Source: Microbulbifer aggregans (GTDB lineage: Bacteria; Pseudomonadota; Gammaproteobacteria; Pseudomonadales; Cellvibrionaceae). Taken from it: DNA of 64,000 nucleotides. The stretch spans positions 806,001 to 870,000 of the forward strand of contig NZ_CP014143.1 in the NCBI RefSeq assembly GCF_001750105.1. The letters are read 5' to 3'. Position 1 is the first letter of the stretch; every line of letters begins with the position of its first letter. Below are positions 1 through 7,991 of the stretch, in pieces. The notes under the pieces are model-generated. The model did not search any database, had not been told where the DNA came from, and saw only the letters and a program-made list of their open reading frames with translations. Position numbers and translations under genes: made by a program.

Positions 1-1
1 C

Positions 2-247
2 CGTATGGTGCTGCTGGTGGCCAACCCCCACAACAACGGCTACATCGTGCAATACATCGGCCGCTGGCACGACATCTACACCCGCAAGCTGAGCGAGGGT
101 TTTGCCGTGGGCAAATGTCAGGCGGTGCACGTCATCCGGCATGAAGCGCTACGCGGCGAGGTGACCCTGCCCGGTAGTACCGGCGAGAATGCCGCACCGG
201 AACAATCCGCCGCAGAGGCCGTGGTGACTGCGGAGGACGAGGCCTGA
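2..247 (+). CDS. C-terminal fragment, possibly SMC-like (MksB/JetC)
   Basis: This is the last 81 codons of a gene that begins before the window; the frame is open from the first complete codon. The visible part is a hydrophobic strand (VLLVANPH), a segment ending in GRWHDIYTRK, and an Ala/Glu-rich tail with no recognisable domain. The stop codon is followed one base later by the start of the MksF-like gene, so the two are surely co-transcribed. The strand followed by an amphipathic segment vaguely resembles the end of the SMC ATPase head of MksB/JetC, which would fit the neighbours. That identity is an inference from a short stretch, and a different operon partner is equally possible. Confidence 0.35.
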   Translation, partial: RMVLLVANPHNNGYIVQYIGRWHDIYTRKLSEGFAVGKCQAVHVIRHEALRGEVTLPGSTGENAAPEQSAAEAVVTAEDEA

Positions 248-248
248 T

Positions 249-1706
249 ATGCCGGTCAGAACGGATCGCACACTGATCACCATCCTTGAGCACAAGAACC
301 TATTCTTTGCGCTGATGGACAAGGTGGAGCGCCAGCAGAACAACCCGTCGATGGAATTCACCATTAGCGACTACAACCAGTTGCTGGTGAAATCCACTGC
401 ACACCTCGACAAGAAGGACCAGCAGAAACAGCTGGATACCCTGTCACTGGATAACCTGGAACAGAACGGCCTGCTCAATTATCAGGACGGCCGCTCCGGG
501 CGCTTCCGGCTGCAGGACTTTGTGCTGGAGATGCTGCGCCACCTCGACAACACGCGCATGCGGGAGCTGTCGTCGGCGGAGCTGAACCAGCTGATGGCCC
601 AGCTGGAGCAGTGCTACAAGCAGGTCAGTAGCTACCATGTGGAGTGGGCTCCAGGGGAACCGCAGTTCGAGGAAATGGTGGAAGCGGTCTACTACACCCT
701 GCAACATGTGGATTCGCGCCTGCGGATTGCTTTGCGTGCGCTGCGCGGCCAGGCGGAGCGGCTGGCGAGCAAGGTCGACGAGCAGGCGTTCACCGACCTG
801 CAGCAGACGGACCAGATGCGGGAGGCACTGAAGTCGATCCTGCATATCCACGAGCGCCATGTCACTCCTACCCTGCAGTTCCTGGATGAGCGGCTGGACA
901 TCCACCGCGACGTGACCGAACTGGATGGCAGCCACGCACCCATGGCACTAGTTCGGCAGATCATCGACCGCTTTCGCCAGCGCAAGATGACCGAGCACGT
1001 GAGCCGGTTGACCCGGGTACAGCTGCATATCCTGAGCAATGCGCAGGAGGTCGGGGATATCGCCAAAAGCCTCGATACCTACATCAAGTTCGCGGAAGAC
1101 GAGCGCCGCCGGTACAACCGCATCGAGGACCTGTACAACGCTCTACGCAGCGCCGTGCAGGAGCGACAGACGGGGCAACTGCGCGACTGGCGCCTGCGCC
1201 CGAACGATGAGGTGTTCCGGCCCGTGCGCGTGCTGGGCACGCTAAAGAGCTTCAACCGATCTCAGAACAGTAAAATCAGCTGGCCAGAGGAAGATGGCAC
1301 CGCGCTATTGGACGAGTTGCTGCGAGTGCGATTGGAGGCCGAGGAGCATATACCCGAGGCAAAGCTGGTAGCGGTGTCCGGGGGCCTGAGCGAAGAGGAG
1401 ATCGCGCGGCGTAACAACATGGACCGCATACTGGCAGCGATGGAAAGCTTTCCGTACGGTGAGGAATCGCCGGATATCTATCGCACGCTCCATGAACACC
1501 TAGTGCGGGCCATGCCCGGATACACGATGAAAGATATCTTCGATGCGGTTCCCTGTGTTCAGGGGCGCGGGGAGGTGACGCTAGCACCGCCACAACCGGA
1601 GCCGCAAATCGCCTACGCGGGTCAGACCTTGACCTACCAGATACGAAACTATTCGCCCATCCTCAGCGAGAACAGGAAACCAACCAAGGAGCATGTTCGT
1701 GGATAA
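249..1706 (+). CDS. MksF/JetA-like condensin subunit (kleisin-type)
   Basis: The protein has 485 residues, close to the usual size of MksF. It opens with a helical, winged-helix-like region (residues 1-95), continues as long charged helices (about 100-310) and ends in a proline-rich tail. There are no membrane segments and no nucleotide-binding motif. In MksBEF and Wadjet complexes this subunit is the kleisin that bridges the SMC ATPase; in Wadjet it helps cleave plasmid DNA. The main support is context: the next gene, overlapping by 14 bases, resembles MksE. Its start is set by the previous stop codon one base upstream. Family assignment is from overall pattern and partner gene, without a diagnostic motif. 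Confidence 0.5.
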   Translation: MPVRTDRTLITILEHKNLFFALMDKVERQQNNPSMEFTISDYNQLLVKSTAHLDKKDQQKQLDTLSLDNLEQNGLLNYQDGRSGRFRLQDFVLEMLRHLDNTRMRELSSAELNQLMAQLEQCYKQVSSYHVEWAPGEPQFEEMVEAVYYTLQHVDSRLRIALRALRGQAERLASKVDEQAFTDLQQTDQMREALKSILHIHERHVTPTLQFLDERLDIHRDVTELDGSHAPMALVRQIIDRFRQRKMTEHVSRLTRVQLHILSNAQEVGDIAKSLDTYIKFAEDERRRYNRIEDLYNALRSAVQERQTGQLRDWRLRPNDEVFRPVRVLGTLKSFNRSQNSKISWPEEDGTALLDELLRVRLEAEEHIPEAKLVAVSGGLSEEEIARRNNMDRILAAMESFPYGEESPDIYRTLHEHLVRAMPGYTMKDIFDAVPCVQGRGEVTLAPPQPEPQIAYAGQTLTYQIRNYSPILSENRKPTKEHVRG

Positions 1707-2262
1707 AGAGTACAGTCGGCAAATTTATAACGAGCTCATCAATGGCTGGGTTATCAACAAACAGGTTATGGAGGGCGACCTGCTGGTACCGAACCCGCTG
1801 TACGACGAACTCGCTTCTGCCCTCAACCGGGAACACTACATCCAGCTCTACAGCTGCATCGGCTATGAGCTGAAGGAAATGGGTGGGTGTTTTTTTCTAA
1901 ACGAGCTGAACAAAAACGATGTCTTATCCGACGCCGCCATGCGCATTCAGGTCATGCTGGTGGTGTTGGTCCGTGGCACGTCGCAGTTACCGCAAGTGAC
2001 CAGTATCGTGACCACCCATAGGGCGGGCCTGACCCGTGACCAGGTGGGGAAGATCGGGATGGTGGATGAATACCAGCAAATGCTGCGCGCGGTGGGTCTT
2101 AAGGGCAGCTTCGAAAAGGAAGTGGAAAACATTCTGGTGATGCGCAAGCTGGCCTACTGGAACCATCTAGACCGACTGGTGCTGAGCACAGGTGGCGTGG
2201 CACTGGTGGAGCGGATGCAGCTTGAAATTGAGGCCATGAAAATACAGGCAGCATCCGACTGA
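1693..2262 (+). CDS. MksE/JetB-like condensin subunit
   Basis: A 189-residue protein without signal peptide or membrane segment. Its central part (residues 38-95: LNREHYIQLYSCIGYEL, then a hydrophobic helix MRIQVMLVVLVRG) follows the MukE/MksE winged-helix pattern, and the C-terminal part reads as a second winged helix ending in a long helix. MksE dimers bind the kleisin MksF and modulate the SMC ATPase MksB. The gene overlaps the end of the MksF-like gene by 14 bases, a sign of translational coupling. In described MksFEB or JetABC operons the SMC gene comes next; here the following 289 bases hold no gene, so the ATPase must lie upstream, elsewhere, or be lost. Confidence 0.5.
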   Translation: MFVDKEYSRQIYNELINGWVINKQVMEGDLLVPNPLYDELASALNREHYIQLYSCIGYELKEMGGCFFLNELNKNDVLSDAAMRIQVMLVVLVRGTSQLPQVTSIVTTHRAGLTRDQVGKIGMVDEYQQMLRAVGLKGSFEKEVENILVMRKLAYWNHLDRLVLSTGGVALVERMQLEIEAMKIQAASD

Positions 2263-2551
2263 CGGTTCCGCGCACAAAGACCAAGGTAGACATCATTTGT
2301 CGGAAGCCCTTATTTAGGTTCATCTCTCCGTGCCAACTTCTAGATAGACATTGCCAATTCAAAAAAAGGCTCAGTAGACAGATATTTGGAACTTCGATAG
2401 ACTTCCCTCTCAGGTGCCCACCCTACTTGCACACGAGTAAAAAAAGGCGTCGCTTCCATATTCGTTGAAAACCTCTCTATAGACCTCGTCGTCGGGGACT
2501 TAAACGTGTGCGCCTACCCCGAAATCGACGCGTACTTTGGAAAGGTTTGAA

Positions 2552-3664
2552 ATGACAATCAAAGACCTTGCGTATTCCACGCAGAAATCCCTCCATGCCA
2601 ATACAGGCTGCTCAATCAAGAGAGCTCACGTTTACGAACTATTGGCAGCTTCATTCGACTTCAAGTCCTACGCAGCATTCAACGTCGAACATGTTTTTGG
2701 CCATTTTCGAAAGCATGGCAGTCCGGTTTTGCCGAAAACCGAGCAAGTTGCTCAGCGCTGTATCGACATTGGATATCAACGAGATGTGGCTGATCTAGCC
2801 GCTGCCACGCTGATAGCATTCTTAACGGAAAACAAAATAGGCGTCGTGAGTATTTCATCCCTTATCAAATCACTAAGGGGCGAATTACGGATGCTAGATG
2901 ACTACTTTGAGGACACCGAAGAAGAGCTATTTGGCTTCGATGACCCAGACCGGACCGGGCCCTTACTGCTGCACAGTTTGGAGATGGCGGCCAGTAAAGG
3001 CAACGCCAACGCTCACTATGCACTGGCATTGATCTATGCCCCCAACGGTGACCATAAGCAAATTGGAATGGGAAGTTCATACTGGTTTGAGCAAGCCCAA
3101 AGTGGGCGCATTCTAGTTGGGGTAGAAAAGGAGTGGGCCGAAGCTTATGAGGCACGCCTCAACCAAGCTAAGAAATACGAGTACCACCTTCGGGAGGCTG
3201 GACGTCAGAGCTACCCCATGGCGCTGCTCGATTTGGCGGAAAGCTTTGGCGACACCACCTTTTTCGATCAGCCATGCCCCGATATTGACGTCGATCCAGC
3301 GGAAATCGCGGAAATCGCTGAGCAAATTGGACATGACCAGGGAGCGAAATATTGGCTTACGGTTAGTGCTGAGAATGGTGACACGAATGCAATGGTGAAG
3401 CTGCTTGAAGAGTATGATAGTGACAATCTAGTCAGATGCTGGACCTGGGTCTATCTATCACGATTGGTGGGTACGGACCTGACACAGGATGAATATTACG
3501 CCTTCCACGATGACGGCTCCCTCTATGACGATGACATCGGCGGGCCGATGCTTATCGATGGCAGAGACTGTGTCACACTTGATCCAATTAGCCCCGAGCA
3601 AGACGCCGAGGCCAAGCTTGCAGCCCAAAACCTGTATGAAAGCATCAAGCATCAGTTTACCTGA
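2552..3664 (+). CDS. Sel1-like repeat protein of the island
   Basis: A 370-residue cytoplasmic protein. ATG 2552 is chosen over the upstream TTG at 2537 because a GGAAAGG ribosome site lies at 2539-2545. The first 45 residues (MTIKDLAYSTQKSL, then KRAHVYELLAASFDFKSYAAFN) match the short helical head found on several Sel1-repeat and glyoxalase-related proteins. Further on, segments such as NANAHYALALIYAP, SYPMALLDLAESFGD and GDTNAMVKLLEEYDS are Sel1/TPR-type helical repeats, so the protein is probably a protein-binding scaffold. It lies between the MksFE-like pair and the tRNA-Phe scar, on the same strand. Its job in the island is unknown. Its base composition is more AT-rich than the chromosomal genes further right. 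Confidence 0.7.
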   Translation: MTIKDLAYSTQKSLHANTGCSIKRAHVYELLAASFDFKSYAAFNVEHVFGHFRKHGSPVLPKTEQVAQRCIDIGYQRDVADLAAATLIAFLTENKIGVVSISSLIKSLRGELRMLDDYFEDTEEELFGFDDPDRTGPLLLHSLEMAASKGNANAHYALALIYAPNGDHKQIGMGSSYWFEQAQSGRILVGVEKEWAEAYEARLNQAKKYEYHLREAGRQSYPMALLDLAESFGDTTFFDQPCPDIDVDPAEIAEIAEQIGHDQGAKYWLTVSAENGDTNAMVKLLEEYDSDNLVRCWTWVYLSRLVGTDLTQDEYYAFHDDGSLYDDDIGGPMLIDGRDCVTLDPISPEQDAEAKLAAQNLYESIKHQFT

Positions 3665-3844
3665 GCACTAGTGCCCAGCGTGGCATCGCTGGTGGGAATT
3701 GCTAAAATTCTTTGGCTTGGCTCTCCACATGATGAAAACGCGGAGTTGCAACTTATAAGATATTGGTAATCTGTGGTTATAGTTGTGGTTATCCAAAAGT
3801 TCAGCTGTTTAACCTATAGACACCATAGGACCGCTAGAAGATGT

Positions 3845-3867
3845 TTCGATTCCGCCTCCGGGCACCA
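3845..3867 (+). other. tRNA-Phe 3'-end fragment, probable island attachment site
   Basis: Twenty-three bases reproduce the end of a tRNA-Phe: T-loop TTCGATT, T-stem strand CCGCC, acceptor strand TCCGGGC and the ACCA tail. The 5' strand of the T-stem should read GGCGG but is AGATG T, so only the 3' part is present. This is the usual mark left when an island integrates into the 3' end of a tRNA gene. The intact tRNA-Phe would then lie to the left of the window, and everything from there to 3867 would be island. The terminator immediately after fits the displaced tRNA terminator. Confidence 0.6.
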
Positions 3868-3875
3868 TATAAAGA

Positions 3876-3907
3876 AAGCCTCTCCCGAAAGGGAGGGGCT
3901 TTTTTTA
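3876..3907 (+). terminator. Rho-independent terminator after the tRNA-Phe fragment
   Basis: A 10-bp stem (agcctctccc / gggaggggct, one G-U pair) with a GAAA loop is followed by seven T residues. It lies nine bases behind the tRNA-Phe fragment and was probably the terminator of the original tRNA gene. Confidence 0.8.
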
Positions 3908-3931
3908 TATCTGTTGTTTGGCGGCGGTTAA

Positions 3932-4040
3932 GAACCACCGATGTGGTTCGACCAGACGCGGCAGCGTCTAGCAACGAGCGCGATAGCGCGAAGCCCGCAG
4001 GGGCACAATAGGCCCTAGGCTATTGTGATTCTTCCGCCCC
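3932..4040 (-). ncRNA. Structured element, copy A
   Basis: This stretch is a chain of hairpins: GAACCAC/GTGGTTC at the left, AGACGC-ggca-GCGTCT, GCGCgataGCGC, and CACAATAG/CTATTGTG at the right. The second hairpin is bounded by GACCA and TAGCA, as in copies B and C. The palindromes can form on either strand. The minus strand is chosen because its layout (an 8-bp hairpin first, then GGGCTTCGCGC, then a GC hairpin) recalls the C4/P4 CI immunity RNAs of phages and satellites. That comparison is a guess. No promoter was identified. Confidence 0.35.
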
Positions 4041-4080
4041 CAAGCCGGTCCACCAAAGCTTTCCACACCCGCTAGAACTA

Positions 4081-4247
4081 CCGCGGTTCGACAAATTGAG
4101 AAAGCAATTCGAAACGATCACGCCAGCGCGACCAACCGGCATCCTGCCGGTTAGCAAAGCCAAGCCTCGCGAAGGGCGCACGCCTGAAAGGCCGGCACAC
4201 ACCCCGAGGGATCTCAACGGGCCACAGGCTGTTGTGATCATTCCGCC
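4081..4247 (-). ncRNA. Structured element, copy B
   Basis: This is the longest copy. Its diagnostic hairpin AACCGGC-atcct-GCCGGTT has a completely different sequence from copy A yet sits between the same flanks (GCGACCA and TAGCAAAG). Such compensatory change points to a conserved RNA structure. The right end repeats copy A almost exactly (GTTGTGATCATTCCGCC against ATTGTGATTCTTCCGCC). The middle carries an extra insertion with the GGCGTGC/GCACGCC type of pairing. The minus strand also has a 139-codon open frame across copies B and C (4078-4497), which I regard as a by-product of the structured sequence. Confidence 0.35.
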
Positions 4248-4376
4248 TGGCCACCGCGCCGCCGCCCGCGAACACCCCTCCCCGTAGCACGCCCAGGGTG
4301 CATGAAAAAACGCGGAGAGCGTTTTGTTCTGCCGAAGGCACCCGACGGATCAGATGCAGGGACGCATTTGATACAA

Positions 4377-4480
4377 AACCACTACGGTTTGACCAGATGC
4401 GACAACGTCTGGCACAGAGCGCGAAGCCCACCAGCGTCGTAACAGTCCTTAGGTTGTTACGATTGTTCAAACTCCGGGCA
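4377..4480 (-). ncRNA. Structured element, copy C
   Basis: It has the same order as copy A: AACCAC hairpin, then GACCA, a CAGATG/CGTCTG stem with a T-G wobble where copy A has a Watson-Crick pair, then AGCGCGAAGCCC shared exactly with copy A, then an inverted repeat around GTAACA/TGTTAC replacing the CACAATAG hairpin. The substitution of one palindrome by another at the same place supports structure rather than protein coding. Confidence 0.35.
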
Positions 4481-4504
4481 ACAACGAAAGGCCTCATCCC
4501 ATAG

Positions 4505-5170
4505 GATGATGGAGGTTCAGGTGGGTGTCATAAGCGGCTTCGGCGCTGATCCTCTACACATTATCCGACATTGCTAGGTGACCTCTGCACCAAGTGTTAC
4601 CAACACCACTCTATCAGTCGTCCAGTCGCTTTTTGCGACCATGGAAGATTCGCATATGGCGAGCTGTATTCACTTGCTCGCCGCAGGTGCTGGGACGATT
4701 AATAGATGCAACTGCTTGGCACAATTAAATCGCTACCGATGAGCTAGACGCTTTTCAGTTTTTCCTGGCCCACTCCAAATCTAAATAATTGGCCCCCGGG
4801 GAACCAATGGCAATTCACAGCTAGACAAGTCAGGAAAGTGGAACACAAAAAGATTTGTCATTACGTTCCAAAATCACAACCAGGCATTGTTAAAAAAGAG
4901 GGCTTTAGGAATATTACACAGCGTTTGAGACCTTTCGCCTCAGTCAATGCCTGAAAACATCACCAACCCCTAAAAAGTAACGATTTCTCTGCAACTTCAT
5001 CCCGCACTGAAAATTCCCAATAAAAGGGAACAATCAATGGGTTTTCTTAAAATACTTATCTAACTATTTTCTGTTACAAAACGTCACAAAAACGCAGATT
5101 CTGCTTTCTAGATTTTACCAATTCATCGGATTAATATGAAAAAACTATGATCTTCATAGCTAAACATAAT
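4505..5170. other. AT-rich intergenic region, no gene seen
   Basis: Between the structured elements and the lipoprotein gene the sequence turns AT-rich, especially after 4830. I found no open frame with a plausible start and ribosome site, no repeat and no terminator. The segment next to 5200 probably contains the promoter of the lipoprotein/protease pair, but no convincing -35/-10 pair stood out. Confidence 0.5.
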
Positions 5171-5199
5171 AACTAATCAATAAGAGAGCCGAAAACTCA

Positions 5200-5769
5200 A
5201 TGAAGTATTTAACGATACCAGCGGTGCTGTTTGTAGCTGCGACTACTTCGCTGAACGGGTGCGCAAAACTAGACGGTAAAGTGACTGTTGGGGGTACGCT
5301 TAACTCCCAAGGTGGCGCAGGGAAGGCAGTACTGACTGCCCATGCCTCGCGCTGCGATGATGTAGTAACGGGTCAAGCCAACTACCAGGATCAAACAGCG
5401 ATCGACTGGCAGGATGTTGGCGGCGTGGCATTCAAAGCTGAAGTTTACGATGCTGGCTTTTGTGCTGACGAACCAGTGCATCCCGATGGGATCGGCGATA
5501 CCACCAAGCATTGCCGGCAAGATGTCTGTACCGGCGGCATGTACCAGGTTGATTTCACCTACAAATCAACAAACCCGACGACACCTGGAGAAGGTGCGGG
5601 CTTTGCCTGCATGATGGATACCGGTCAGGGAGTCAGTTCGGGCTTTGGCGCCACAGGAATACTTAGAACAATGGAGATTGAGTCAGGTCCGTACCAGGGA
5701 TATCGCAATGCCGGGACTATGTCCGGCAATGTTCAAGTAAGTACCTGCCCTTCTGGTGACTCTAAATAA
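5200..5769 (+). CDS. Secreted lipoprotein of unknown function paired with a subtilase
   Basis: A 189-residue protein with a lipoprotein signal: a short basic start, a hydrophobic stretch (residues 4-17) and the lipobox LNGC, with acylation expected at Cys21. The mature part is compact and contains six further cysteines, consistent with disulfide bonds in the periplasm or outside the cell. An AAGAGAG ribosome site precedes ATG 5200. The protease gene starts 14 bases after the stop codon, so both are in one transcript. I do not recognise the domain; a partner, inhibitor or folding helper of the protease is a reasonable inference from the pairing only. Confidence 0.7.
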   Translation: MKYLTIPAVLFVAATTSLNGCAKLDGKVTVGGTLNSQGGAGKAVLTAHASRCDDVVTGQANYQDQTAIDWQDVGGVAFKAEVYDAGFCADEPVHPDGIGDTTKHCRQDVCTGGMYQVDFTYKSTNPTTPGEGAGFACMMDTGQGVSSGFGATGILRTMEIESGPYQGYRNAGTMSGNVQVSTCPSGDSK

Positions 5770-5783
5770 TCCTGGGATCTGAT

Positions 5784-7391
5784 ATGAATTTTAATCACAA
5801 AAAAACAGTAATAGCTGCGGGTATCGCAGCTTTAGTCAGCTTTTCTGCCTCGGCCGAAGACCAGGTGCGTATGGTTTTGGAGTCGAAAGCAAACAAAATG
5901 CCGAGCATCAAGGCCCAACTGGAAACACTTGGTGTTGAAATCAACAGACAACTACCGTCGATGGACAGTTTCGCGATCACGCTGGATCGGGACAAGCTCG
6001 CAGATGTGGCAAGCCTGGATGGCGTCAATGCTTTCTATCCAGATGCGCCGCGCGAACTTATGTCAGAAGGCGGCGGTGAGATAATTCCTTACGGCTTGCC
6101 TATGGTCCAGGGCGACCAGGTCAGCTACCAGGGTGGGCAAAAGGTTTGCATTATCGATAGTGGTTATACGCTGGGCCACCCAGACCTGCCGGTAAATGGC
6201 GTCAACGGTGCTGAAGATGGTGGTGCGGGCCCCTGGTACCAGGACCCCTTTGGCCATGGGACTCATGTTGCCGGGACCATTGCTTCGTTAAAAAATAACT
6301 CTGGCAGTGTAGGGGTTATATCCGACGAATCTCTCGAACTCCATATTGTCCGTGTATTTAACTATCGCGGAGACTACGCCTATGCGTCAGATATCGCCGG
6401 TGCCATTGAAGAGTGCCAGGAATCCGGTGCCAACATTGTGTCGATGAGCCTGGGGGGATCCTTTTCCAGCCCACTGGAACAAAGGGCAATAGATCGTATG
6501 GCCCGTGATGGCATGTTGATGATCGCCGCAGCAGGCAACTCAGCAAACGCCCAGCACTCTTACCCGGCCTCCTACGACAGTGTGGTTTCTGTTGCTGCCA
6601 TCGATGACCACAAGAGGCACGCTCCTTTCTCGCAACGCACCACGCAAGTGGAGTTAGCCGCCCCTGGTGTCAACGTGTTTTCCACCCTGCCTCTGGATCG
6701 AGGGGCCCGCTACAATCCGACGATGATGGTCACTCAGGGGGATGTCATCTTCCAGGGCTTTGGTATGAATTCATTCACCAATGAATTACCGATGGGCACC
6801 GTAAGCGGTAAACTGGTAAGTTGCGGGATTGGTGACGAAAGTTGCGGTGACATGACAGGCAAAATCTGCCTGATGGAGCGTGGTGGATTTCATCCGCCTG
6901 AGGTTGAAGGTGGCTTGCCAACACCGATCACCTTTGAGGATAAAATTAACCAATGTGCAGAAGATGGTGGTGTAGGTGCTATTGTCCGCACTAACACAAC
7001 CAGCCCGATTCCGGGTACCGTCGATAATATTTCTATTATCGCGGGCACGGTCTCACATAAACAGGGACTGACATTACTGGACAATATTGGTGAGGATACA
7101 ACCATCACCGTCCATCAATACCCGGACCATGGCTTTATGTCTGGTACATCCATGGCGACACCACATGTATCTGGTGTTGCGGCGGTAGTCTGGAGTAATT
7201 TCCCTCACTGTACAGCAAGTGGCATTCGCCAGGCTTTGCGCGCGTCCGCTGAAGATCTGGGTAAGGCCGGCTATGACTATAAGTATGGCTGGGGACTGGT
7301 TCAGGCCAAAGATGCCATTGATTATATTGCGACCAATGGCTGCGATACCCATAGCGGTAAGATCTATGGTGGAGATGGCTCTCCCCGATAA
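5784..7391 (+). CDS. Secreted subtilisin-like serine protease (S8) with PA insert
   Basis: A 535-residue precursor. Residues 1-24 form a Sec signal peptide ending in ASA. Residues 27-90 look like an inhibitor_I9-type propeptide. The catalytic triad is visible as Asp125 (CIIDSGYT), His158 (FGHGTHVAG) and Ser456 (GTSMATPHVSG). Between the oxyanion region (AAAGNSA) and the serine, about residues 310-445 form a PA (protease-associated) domain inserted as in lactocepin-like and plant subtilases. The protein is exported and probably degrades extracellular protein. It is co-transcribed with the upstream lipoprotein and ends at a strong terminator. Confidence 0.93.
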   Translation: MNFNHKKTVIAAGIAALVSFSASAEDQVRMVLESKANKMPSIKAQLETLGVEINRQLPSMDSFAITLDRDKLADVASLDGVNAFYPDAPRELMSEGGGEIIPYGLPMVQGDQVSYQGGQKVCIIDSGYTLGHPDLPVNGVNGAEDGGAGPWYQDPFGHGTHVAGTIASLKNNSGSVGVISDESLELHIVRVFNYRGDYAYASDIAGAIEECQESGANIVSMSLGGSFSSPLEQRAIDRMARDGMLMIAAAGNSANAQHSYPASYDSVVSVAAIDDHKRHAPFSQRTTQVELAAPGVNVFSTLPLDRGARYNPTMMVTQGDVIFQGFGMNSFTNELPMGTVSGKLVSCGIGDESCGDMTGKICLMERGGFHPPEVEGGLPTPITFEDKINQCAEDGGVGAIVRTNTTSPIPGTVDNISIIAGTVSHKQGLTLLDNIGEDTTITVHQYPDHGFMSGTSMATPHVSGVAAVVWSNFPHCTASGIRQALRASAEDLGKAGYDYKYGWGLVQAKDAIDYIATNGCDTHSGKIYGGDGSPR

Positions 7392-7441
7392 ACTCACCCA
7401 ACACAGGTCGTACTTTAAAAGTACAACACACTAACGAAGCA

Positions 7442-7469
7442 AGCCCTGCACCTCTGTGCAGGGCTTTTT
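7442..7469 (+). terminator. Terminator of the lipoprotein-protease operon
   Basis: A perfect 10-bp stem (agccctgcac / gtgcagggct) with a CTCT loop and a short T-run lies 51 bases after the protease stop codon. Confidence 0.88.
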
Positions 7470-7790
7470 AGTCTCTTGTAACGACTAAGTTGCACTCGGC
7501 CCTACAGCCTTAAGCAGGGTCACAATCATTCATAGAAGAGTTTCTGCTACCGTTAATTTTAAATAAATAAGATTACAAGCCTTCGGCTGAACGGCTCAAA
7601 GAGGGTGGGACATTAAAACCTGAAAAGCCAGGTGCTTAGCCCTTGAATAATTTTCCCATTACCACTCATTCACTAATCAACACAGCAGATTAGTGCCTCA
7701 AGCGCTTTGAACGGACTTATGTAGATCTTTAAACTCTGTTTACAGCATATAAACTAATGGCTTTTTTGTGACGGCTGGATCGTCCAGACC

Positions 7791-7900
7791 GCCAAAGCCA
7801 AGCAGGAACCCAGGGAGCTGGACAAGGGCCCTGAACAGGCTCAGGCCGCCCAAACTAATAACAACAAGAAGTGGTGGTGGCTCGGAAGTGAGGATCCAGC
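7791..7900 (+). pseudogene. Decayed fragment of a KKWW-tail protein paralogue
   Basis: Reading this stretch in frame from 7791 gives AKQEPRELDKGPEQAQAAQ followed by NNNKKWWWLG. This matches the C-terminal 30 residues of the intact gene at 8661-9101 (ERKELGKGSEQGQQA, then NSKKWWQFWK). No start codon, signal sequence or upstream coding part remains, and the frame runs on past the expected stop. It is therefore the tail of a lost paralogue. The broken transposase that lies between the two copies may have caused the loss. Confidence 0.6.
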
Positions 7901-7991
7901 CCCCTGTTATTTGATCCCTGGAAAGGCAGCTCTATGCGGCAGCCTTATTTATACCTACACGGGTCGAAAATGAGTCTTTCCGGATGTGGGG

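Noticed and set aside
4078..4497. 139-codon minus-strand frame over the structured repeats
   Set aside because: Its residues follow the hairpins (for example the GCTAACCGGC stem), and copies A, B and C covary at base-pair level, not at codon level. It may be of the phage-Ash type of short frames, but I cannot support a protein.
5080..5110. Possible CRP half-sites (TGTTACAAAACGTCACA)
   Set aside because: The spacing between the halves is seven bases instead of six and one half is degenerate.
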